Shown one piece after another: positions 8,397-13,892 of a DNA stretch of 13,892 nucleotides. The notes beneath the pieces are model-generated. The model did no database searches. It was not told the DNA's origin and saw nothing but the letters and a program-made list of their open reading frames with translations. Every line of letters begins with the position of its first letter. Within the stretch, counting starts at the first letter, position 1. Source of the DNA: Pseudovibrio sp. JCM 19062 (GTDB lineage: Bacteria > Pseudomonadota > Alphaproteobacteria > Rhizobiales > Stappiaceae); NCBI GenBank assembly GCA_001310715.1, contig BAXV01000082.1:1-13892 (forward strand). Reading direction: 5' to 3'. The position numbers were made by a program, and so were the translations under genes.

Positions 8397-9007
8397 TCAC
8401 ATTACAACGCTAGGACAACTCGGAAAGACCGTGCGTAAATGCGTGTCGAAGCGCGCAAAGTCACTGTCAATTTCAGGATCTTTTTTTGACGTCGAACGCC
8501 GCAAATGTTGGCAGTTTTTTCCATACTGAAAAACCTTGCATTCAGATGCATGGGAAGCAAGAGGTCATCAACGGACAGCCCTTGAAAGAGCGGTTGTTCA
8601 GGGTCATTAAACGCTTCACGCGGTGCGTTGAACGTCACCGACAGCATATATTTCGTACCTGCAAGAGCTCCGCCCGTACCGTAATTGGCTTTGGGTGCCT
8701 CGCTGGTCCGTCCATCACCATTATACAACCTGCCGTTTGATCCAGCGCTGTATACCTGATCTATATACTTCTTGAATAACCACGGCACTCCCATCCAGTT
8801 GACAGGAAACTGCATGATGACAACATCCGCCCATTGATGATTGCTCACTTCGCGCTCCGGATCATAGCCCTGCGCAACCTTGGTAAGACGAGTATAGCAT
8901 CCCTCTGCCTCAAAGTATCTGTGAGCGCGTTCAACAAGCGATGCGTTTAATTTACCTGGCGAAGAAGGGTAGGGTTGGTGTCCGTTGATAATAAAGACAT
9001 TACTCAT
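8397..9007 (-). CDS. mdaB: MdaB-type NAD(P)H:quinone oxidoreductase, frameshifted twice near the C-terminus
   Basis: A flavodoxin-fold NAD(P)H dehydrogenase of the MdaB/KefF group, which reduces quinones by two electrons in the cytoplasm. From the ATG at 9007 (GGAAA upstream) it reads MSNVFIINGHQPYPSSPGKL, then NHQWADVVIMQFPVNWMGVP (57-76), the flavin-binding GTGGALAGTKYMLSVTFNAP (111-130) and QGLSVDDLLLPMHLNARFF. After SMEK the written frame turns unrelated. Removing one T from the six at 8515-8520 gives MEKLPTFAAFDV, and one from the seven at 8481-8487 gives KKDPEIDSDFARFDTHL, as in intact homologues; the repaired protein is 202 aa and ends at 8397. Without both repairs about 40 C-terminal residues are wrong. 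The frame also extends upstream to 9103, but that part is unlike the family. Confidence 0.9.
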
Positions 9008-9239
9008 TGTTTGTTTCCATCTAAGCTTTTGCCCACATTTGCACGTCAACCGCACAAATTTATGTTGCCTAAAATCAACCGGCATAGCTTTTGGAAACAC
9101 CAATGGTTAGCTGCAACACCCCTCGTTTCTTGTACTGTTGGACGCTCACCATTCGTTGAAGATCTGATGCCAAACAGCTACCCTGACGATCCAACAAACT
9201 ACTTTGGGCTAATGGATCAGAGAAGACATACCACGTGAT
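9008..9239. other. Intergenic region between the GNAT gene and mdaB
   Basis: No gene is supported here. Plus- and minus-strand frames reach into this stretch but have no ribosome binding site and no recognisable motif. A minus-strand TTGACG lies about 45 bases before mdaB, with TTAGAT 19 bases further on, a poor promoter match. The LysR-type regulator often found divergent from mdaB is absent. Confidence 0.4.
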
Positions 9240-9728
9240 CTAACTTGCAAACGTTATGAAGGTCATATCCTTCCCCTGATAGCCCGATGTCTCTACTTTA
9301 AAGCTATCATTAGTCAGCTCGGATACGGCTCTCTTCCAGAACTTCTGGGCAGCCAAGTTGTTTGGGAGCACTCTCACCTGCCACTGGCCTTTGTGCGCTT
9401 TCAGGCAGAGATCAAAAGCGGCTCGGCCCACACCTTGGCGCATATGTGAACCCAATACGAAGAACTGCCCCATATCAATCAAACAAGTATTATCAGGATA
9501 GTTTCTCACAAGCGCGAATCCCGCCAACTTATTGTCATTGATGATGAAATATGGATAGTGTTGAGGCTTATGGAAATAGGCCGTAATAATATCCGGGTCG
9601 TAGTCGAACGTCCCCTCCTCTGAAATGTCAAACCCAATGTATTTCGACATTTCGTAAAGGTATAGCTGGAACATATTCGCTAAGATTGCCTTATCGGCTA
9701 ATGTTATGCTTTGTAATTTTACAGACAT
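9240..9728 (-). CDS. GNAT family N-acetyltransferase
   Basis: An intact 162-residue protein of the GCN5-related acetyltransferase fold, which transfers an acetyl group from acetyl-CoA to an amine; the acceptor is not evident. The acetyl-CoA loop shows as MGQFFVLGSHMRQGVGRAAF (86-105), with Arg97-Gln98-Gly99-Val100-Gly101 matching the R/Q-x-x-G-x-G/A motif. QVRVLPNNLAAQKFWKRAV after it is the typical NxxAxxFW segment of motif B. The N-terminal part (LYLYEMSKYIGFDISEEG, 22-39) resembles annotated single-domain members, so nothing is missing. No clear Shine-Dalgarno precedes the ATG at 9728. It follows the Nudix gene in the same direction with a 54-base gap, and may be co-transcribed. Confidence 0.9.
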   Translation of the reverse strand: MSVKLQSITLADKAILANMFQLYLYEMSKYIGFDISEEGTFDYDPDIITAYFHKPQHYPYFIINDNKLAGFALVRNYPDNTCLIDMGQFFVLGSHMRQGVGRAAFDLCLKAHKGQWQVRVLPNNLAAQKFWKRAVSELTNDSFKVETSGYQGKDMTFITFAS

Positions 9729-9782
9729 CTGAAATCAGCTTTATCAATTTAATTTGTTTCGATAGAAGACAACGACCCTTGG

Positions 9783-10244
9783 CTATTTCATATGCTCAAG
9801 TCTGCCGCACAGCTGCGTAATCACATCTGCCAGCTGCTCAGGATAGATAATCTCTTCGCTCTTCTGAAGCTCATCAAGGGACCACCAGCGATAGCTCTTT
9901 TTGATTGTGCTGGTTGGGTGATCTATAAGCTCACGAGGAACCTCAAAGCAGGGCGTTCGAACAACATAGTACCGCTCCTCTGCCTTAACCCACTCTCCTG
10001 ATCCCATCTGAAACTGAGCGGTGCGATGAAAAACAGCCTCGCCAACCATCACATTGAGACCGGCCTCCTCAAAAAGCTCCCGCTGCGCAGCTTCTTCATA
10101 GGTTTCGCCCGCATCAAGCGCACCGCCCGGTGTGGTCCAATGAGTGGCAACTTTGGGGTCCTTCAACGTCCAGTCATAGCGAAACAAAAGAAGGCGGTTG
10201 TCTTCATCAAACACAAAAAGACGTGCAGCAGGACGGTCTCTCAT
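9783..10244 (-). CDS. Nudix hydrolase
   Basis: An intact 153-residue Nudix protein, which hydrolyses a nucleoside diphosphate linked to another group using Mg2+. A full Nudix box runs from Gly41 to Leu63: Gly41, Glu47, Arg55-Glu56, Glu59-Glu60 and Gly62 all fit G-x5-E-x7-REUxEExGU. Before it, HWTTPGG (35-41) is the usual lead-in. Later ERYYVVRTP and YRWWSLDEL form the expected beta strand and end region. The substrate cannot be read from sequence; related short proteins are often annotated as generic or 8-oxo-dGTP-type Nudix enzymes. It starts 51 bases after thiL in the same direction and may be read through from the rib-nusB-thiL operon. The ribosome binding site is weak. Confidence 0.92.
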   Translation of the reverse strand: MRDRPAARLFVFDEDNRLLLFRYDWTLKDPKVATHWTTPGGALDAGETYEEAAQRELFEEAGLNVMVGEAVFHRTAQFQMGSGEWVKAEERYYVVRTPCFEVPRELIDHPTSTIKKSYRWWSLDELQKSEEIIYPEQLADVITQLCGRLEHMK

Positions 10245-10295
10245 TTCAAAAACTCAAAGCAGGTTTGAAGGCAGCAAAAAAAACTGCACTCCCGA

Positions 10296-11315
10296 TCAAA
10301 AATGGGTGTAGCCGCCAGCCCCGTGAAGCGTGTAGGCCTTGCCATTTAAGCTCAGCGCAATCGCGGGCTGGGAGGAATCGGGCTTAAGAAGTTCTCCGAT
10401 CCGCGCGCAGGACAAACCAGCGGCCTGAAGTGCAGCCTCAAAAGACGCAGCATTCTCCGGTAATACTGCCGCAAGGATCTCGTAGTCATCCCCGCCCGTA
10501 ATCGCAGCCTCAAAGAACGCTGCATCAGTAGCAATCATCACAGAAGCTGCGGCGGAAAATGGCACATCGTCGAGCTGAACCTGTGCCCGCACCTTGGAGG
10601 TTGCGCACATATGCCCAAGGTCGGCAATCAGCCCGTCGGAAATATCCATCGCAGCCACTGCATAATCCCGCAGCGCCCGAACTGCCGCAACACGCGGCTC
10701 CGGTAGCAAATATCTTTTCAGTAGAAAATTACGTTGGTCGGCAGAAAGCCCGCAACGATCAGCAAGCCCCTCATCAAGACGAAGCTTCAGGCTAATGCCC
10801 CGTCGCCGATTGTGCCTGTCACATACAACTGCGCGCCAGCAACAGCTTCATTGCGCCGAACCACCTGCCCTTTTGGCAGCTGACCAAAAGCAGTGATAGA
10901 GAGCAGCGGTCCTTGCGGGCACGAAATCGTATCACCGCCAAGAAGATCAATCTGGAACTTGTCCTGAACCAGCTTCAGGCCACGGCAAAATTCTGCCACC
11001 CACTCTTCGCTAATGTCTTTGGAAAGGCCAAGGCCCAGCAGATACCCCTTGGGTTCCGCGCCTTTTGCCGCCAGATCAGAAAGGTTCACACCAAGCGCTT
11101 TCTGCGCCACATCGAAGGGAGGGTCGTTTTCAAAAAAAATGAACCCCTGCCACCAGCATATCCTTGGTCACAACCAACTCGCATCCGGTGTCAGGGGCAA
11201 AAACAGCTGCATCATCTTGTAGATGCACAGCGCCCGCGCTGGTGGCGAGCGGCGCAAAGTAGCGCTCAATAAGCGAGAACTCTCCAGGTCGGGAACTGGC
11301 AGATTTCTCGCCCAT
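10296..11315 (-). CDS. thiL: Thiamine-monophosphate kinase ThiL, frameshifted twice
   Basis: ThiL phosphorylates thiamine monophosphate to the active cofactor thiamine diphosphate in the cytoplasm. The pieces lie in order in different frames. First is MGEKSASSRPGEFSLIERYF with DDAAVF (34-39, metal and ATP binding), ending in VAGVHFF; next ALGVNLSDLAAKGAEPKGYL, DLLGGDTIS and YVTGTIGDGALA; last AMDISDGLIADLGH, ITGGDDYEI and the final GGYTHF. Removing one A from the eight at 11132-11139 joins VHFF to ENDPPFDVAQKA; adding one C at 10792 turns GALA-stop into GALGLKLRLDEG. The repaired protein is 339 aa, normal for the family. Its ATG is four bases after the nusB stop, the common nusB-thiL arrangement. 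Confidence 0.95.
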
Positions 11316-11319
11316 ACTC

Positions 11320-11809
11320 TTAGTCTTCGAATTCTGACTGACGCAGCTCGCGAGCCAGTCGGTTCATGATACCGTTGACCAGACGCGCCTCATCGCCTTC
11401 ATAGAAGGACTTCGCCACATCAATGTATTCATTAATGATCACGCGGCCGGTACGTCTTTCTTGCGCAAGATTCTGCGCAGCCAACACGAAGGATTGCCCG
11501 CAGTGTAGTATCGATGCGCTTCAGCGGCCAGTCTTCAGAAAGCGCTGAGTGAATGCGAGGGTCAATACGCAGCTGATCCTCAAACACAGCCTGAACCAGA
11601 TCACGGAACCAAGCCGCGTCTGCATCCCGGTACTGCTCACCGTCGACTTCCTGTCCAAGCCGGTAAGCTTCGTACTCATTCAGCACGTCATTGAGCCGCG
11701 CACCAGTGATTTCCATCTGGTACACAGCTTGAACCGCTGCCAATCGAGCAACCCCGCGTTTGTTAGCGGGCCTCATTTCGGCATTCTTCTTGTTATTTTC
11801 AGTTGTCAT
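11320..11809 (-). CDS. nusB: Transcription antitermination factor NusB, one frameshift
   Basis: NusB binds boxA RNA with NusE (S10) and supports antitermination in rRNA operons. From the ATG at 11809 the protein reads [19 protein letters not shown], the conserved first helix, then [10 protein letters not shown] and [18 protein letters not shown]. The written frame then ends early at 11432. In another frame it continues as [20 protein letters not shown] and [19 protein letters not shown], with the stop at 11322-11320. Dropping one base near 11470 (GCAGAATCTTGC to GCAGAACTTGC) joins CAEL to [11 protein letters not shown] and gives 162 aa. Unlike the others, this break is not in a long run. It starts 8 bases after ribH, as in many alphaproteobacterial ribH-nusB pairs. 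Confidence 0.94.
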
Positions 11810-11817
11810 TCTAAACC

Positions 11818-12267
11818 TTACACACCGAACCGGTCGCGCACGTCAATCATGGCAAGACAAGCTTCAGCAGCACCGCCGCCCTTGTTCTTTTTAGAAACGC
11901 TAGCGCGCGCCCATGCCTGATCATCATTTTCAACCGTCTGAATGCCGTTACCAACTGCAACGTTTGCATCCACAGAAAGATCCATGATCGCACGAGCCGA
12001 CTCGTTCGAAACGATGTCGTAATGGGTCGTTTCACCGCGAATTACAACACCGAGCAATACAAAACCATCGTAATCTGCGTCGCCATTTTCCATTGCAGTT
12101 AATGCCATGGAAAGCGCAGCAGGAATCTCCAGGACGCCAGGAACAGCCAACCGCGAGATTTTCGCTCCCTCACGCTCCAGCACATCCGCAGCACCTTCAA
12201 AAAGGGCATCTGCCAAATCTTCGTAAAAACGTGCTTCAATAACAAGAATGTGCGGAACAGCGCTCAT
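11818..12267 (-). CDS. ribH: 6,7-dimethyl-8-ribityllumazine synthase RibH
   Basis: RibH condenses 5-amino-6-ribitylamino-uracil with 3,4-dihydroxybutanone 4-phosphate to make lumazine, the penultimate step of riboflavin synthesis. The 149-residue frame is intact: [12 protein letters not shown] (11-22), [12 protein letters not shown] (41-52), [14 protein letters not shown] (73-86) with His82 as the likely general acid, and [16 protein letters not shown] (107-122). The frame is open to 12291, but AGGAG at 12279-12275 sits seven bases before the ATG at 12267, so that start is chosen. It lies between ribE (158-base gap) and nusB (8 bases), both same strand. No ribBA is present in the gap, so dihydroxybutanone phosphate synthase must be encoded elsewhere. 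Confidence 0.97.
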   Translation of the reverse strand: MSAVPHILVIEARFYEDLADALFEGAADVLEREGAKISRLAVPGVLEIPAALSMALTAMENGDADYDGFVLLGVVIRGETTHYDIVSNESARAIMDLSVDANVAVGNGIQTVENDDQAWARASVSKKNKGGGAAEACLAMIDVRDRFGV

Positions 12268-12274
12268 ATTAATT

Positions 12275-12279
12275 CTCCT
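12275..12279 (-). promoter_or_regulatory. Ribosome binding site of ribH
   Basis: On the minus strand AGGAG (12279-12275) is seven bases before the ATG at 12267. It decides the RibH start over a longer in-frame opening up to 12291, where no such site is seen. Confidence 0.8.
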
Positions 12280-12333
12280 AATGCCAACCACTTCTTTTCA
12301 CTAAACCAATCAGCAAAGAAGCGTTAAGGCCAC

Positions 12334-12350
12334 GGGTGCACAAAGCACCC
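12334..12350 (-). promoter_or_regulatory. Small hairpin in the ribE-ribH gap
   Basis: GGGTGC and GCACCC pair across a five-base loop about 70 bases downstream of the ribE stop and about 67 before ribH. No T-run follows on either strand, so it is not an ordinary terminator. It could stabilise or process the transcript. I see no FMN riboswitch in the window. Confidence 0.3.
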
Positions 12351-12425
12351 ACGTATGTGCCGCTCAGGAACCACGCCCCAAGCAAAATGTCCAGTTATTT
12401 CCGGCGGATTTTTCAGGCTATAAGG

Positions 12426-13048
12426 CTATTTTGCAATTTCTGCAAGGCTTGGAAACTCGGCAAGGCGCGCAACGTACCGTGCCATCATATCCACCTCCAG
12501 ATTCACCTCATCCCCCTGCGCTCTGTCAGACCATGTGGTCACCTCCAGAGTGTGCGGAATAAGGAACACAGAGAAGGTGTTTCCTTCAGCTTCATTCACC
12601 GTCAAAGAGGTGCCATCCAGCGCAACAGACCCTTTTTCGGGATGAACCGCGCAAACTCGGGCGCGCACTCAAACTTCAGGTAAACGCTCTCAGGATGCTC
12701 GGTGCGCTCCACAATGCTCGCCTTCCCATCCACATGCCCCAGAACAAGGTGACCACCCAGCTCCGCGCCCATGGCAAGGGAACGCTCCAGATTGACGCGC
12801 TGCCCGACTTTCCAGTTCGCAACAGTCGTCAAAGCCAGCGTTTCAGCAGCTGAGTCAACGGCAAACCAGTTCTGCTCGCCATCGCGGCCTTTGGCGACAA
12901 CTGTGTGGCAGACACCGGAACAGGCGATGGATGCGCCGATATCAATCCCGTCAGGATCGTAAACAGTTCCGATTTTTGCCCGCTGACCTGCAGCAATCTG
13001 CTCCAGCTCAAGGATAGTCCCAACGTCACTAACGATGCCCGTAAACAC
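12426..13048 (-). CDS. ribE: Riboflavin synthase alpha chain RibE, one frameshift
   Basis: RibE dismutates two lumazine molecules into riboflavin and the pyrimidine that RibH reuses. It opens MFTGIVSDVGTI, the diagnostic start, with two lumazine-binding halves: first CSGVCHTVV and NLERSLAMGAELGGHLVLGH, second GTSLTVNE and IPHTLEVTTW. The first half is written up to FIPKKGLLRWMAPL-stop; the second is in another frame. Adding one C to the CCC at 12641-12639 gives FIPEKGSVALDGTSLTVNEA and a 207-residue protein, of normal length. The start is GTG at 13048, directly after the TAG of ribD, so the two are probably translationally coupled. In E. coli the gene is called ribC. Confidence 0.95.
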
Positions 13049-13892
13049 CTAGAACCTCTCTTTTGGCGTATACCGCCACAACAGATCGTCACCCACATGG
13101 CGCAGCATCTGCTTGTTAAAACCGTGTTGCAAGCTCTCCAGACCGTCCTGCCCAAAGGGCAAAATGCCGTCAGAACCAATGGTTGTGACGCCCTGAAAAA
13201 TCAAAAGCTCATCCACCAGACGCTGCTCAAGCAGGGCGTGCGCAAACTGTGCGCCACCCTCAACCATAATCTGGGAGAGACCATGCATGTAAAGCGCATC
13301 CAGCGCCTTATCAAGACATACCATTCCATTTCGCAGGCAGTCCGTGACAATAACCGTCACCCCTTCCCGCTCCAGCGCGCTCACGCGGTTATCTGGCGCA
13401 CGCTCGCCAATCACCACCCACAAGGAGTTGCTCTCTGCATTTTGCACAAGCTTGGAGGTAAGCGGAATGCGCGCCTGACTGTCAAAAACCACCGGCTGCG
13501 GAGAGCGATCCGCCATGCCCGGCAGGCGGCAGGAAAGCTCGGGATCGTCTTCTAATACTGTACCAATACCAACTGCAATCGCGTCCATTTGCGCCCGCAT
13601 GGCATGGACTAGCTTCCGCGACAACGGACTGGAGATCGCCACCTGCCCCGCACCGCGCTTACCGATATAGCCATCCTGGGAAACAGCCATCTTCAGCTGA
13701 ACAAAAGGACGCTCATTGAGAATACGGCAAATATGGCCGCGCACAGCCTCCCGGCATTCCTTTTCTAAAATGCCGATAATCACCTCAACGCCGCCAGCTT
13801 CAAGGATCTTCTTGCCTCGCCCTGCAACCGACGGTTCGGATCGGCGGTGCCATAAACAACCCGGCTTACGCCAGCCGCCACCAGCGCGCGGG
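13049..13892 (-). CDS. ribD: Riboflavin biosynthesis RibD, reductase domain (N-terminal deaminase domain outside window), one frameshift
   Basis: RibD is a fused deaminase-reductase acting on the pyrimidine intermediate early in riboflavin synthesis. The window holds the end of the deaminase part (ALVAAGVSRVVYGTADPNRR) and the whole reductase part: ERPFVQLKMAVSQDGYIG, MRAQMDAIAVGIGTVLEDDP, the conserved MVEGGAQFAHALLEQRLVDE and FQGVTTIG near the end. The zinc-binding HAE and PCxxxGxTPPC motifs lie beyond the right edge, so deaminase activity cannot be judged here. Adding one base in the CC at 13828-13829 joins DPNRR to VAGRGKKILEAGGVEV and removes the early stop. It is first of the visible ribD-ribE-ribH-nusB-thiL run and ends directly before ribE. 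Confidence 0.93.
   Translation of the reverse strand, partial: PRAGGGWRKPGCLWHRRSEPSVAGRGKKILEAGGVEVIIGILEKECREAVRGHICRILNERPFVQLKMAVSQDGYIGKRGAGQVAISSPLSRKLVHAMRAQMDAIAVGIGTVLEDDPELSCRLPGMADRSPQPVVFDSQARIPLTSKLVQNAESNSLWVVIGERAPDNRVSALEREGVTVIVTDCLRNGMVCLDKALDALYMHGLSQIMVEGGAQFAHALLEQRLVDELLIFQGVTTIGSDGILPFGQDGLESLQHGFNKQMLRHVGDDLLWRYTPKERF

Noticed and set aside
8975..9238. Plus-strand frame of 87 codons between mdaB and the GNAT gene
   Set aside because: It overlaps the start of mdaB, has no ribosome binding site and no motif; I considered a decayed regulator but could not support one.
12268..12425. FMN riboswitch or missing ribBA in the ribE-ribH gap
   Set aside because: At 158 bases it is too short for ribBA and I see none of the RFN element's conserved stems; only one 6-bp hairpin is present.
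3200..13892. Programmed frameshifting as a shared mechanism for all broken genes
   Set aside because: Sites differ in sequence and direction of shift, lack a common slippery motif or downstream structure, and many are short G/C runs; read error explains all of them better.

Overview
The window looks like a chromosomal segment of an alphaproteobacterium of moderate GC, most like the Stappiaceae/Pseudovibrio or related Hyphomicrobiales. This placement is inferred from remembered gene order and protein style, not from a search. Two conserved blocks support it. On the right, all on the minus strand, is ribD-ribE-ribH-nusB-thiL (riboflavin synthesis, transcription antitermination, thiamine monophosphate kinase). 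On the left are hppA, then bamE on the plus strand, then a minus-strand group of a CBP3-type cytochrome bc1 chaperone, a YceD/DUF177 protein and plsX. In many alphaproteobacteria these blocks lie next to each other.

Layout: 1-941 plsX (3' end outside the window); 1110-1680 yceD; 1673-2234 bc1 chaperone; 2353-2800 bamE on plus with a strong terminator; about 2860-3124 no gene; 3200-5328 H+-pyrophosphatase hppA with its own terminator; 5509-6726 MFS transporter; 6902-8082 GltS-like membrane protein; 8204-8359 remnant of a P-loop kinase; 8397-9007 MdaB-type NAD(P)H:quinone oxidoreductase; 9240-9728 GNAT acetyltransferase; 9783-10244 Nudix hydrolase; 10296-11315 thiL; 11320-11809 nusB; 11818-12267 ribH; 12426-13048 ribE; 13049-13892 ribD (5' end outside). 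The stretch from the MFS gene to the Nudix gene is an accessory insert between thiL and hppA.

The most striking property is that most conserved genes are broken by single-base frameshifts: ribD, ribE, nusB, thiL (twice), mdaB (twice), the GltS-like gene, hppA, bamE, the bc1 chaperone and yceD (twice, one of them inferred only from its expected end). Nearly all sit in homopolymers. Long A/T runs mostly carry one base too many and short G/C runs one too few. Putting back one base restores full-length, family-typical proteins every time. Because essential genes are hit, I read this as raw-read or assembly error rather than biology. Coordinates below span the repaired genes, so simple translation will stop early.

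I found no CRISPR array, phage, insertion sequence, tRNA or rRNA, and no convincing new multi-gene system. The items most worth a look are the near-perfect palindrome upstream of hppA, the hairpin-rich gap at 2990-3165, the kinase remnant, and the two transporters of unknown substrate.
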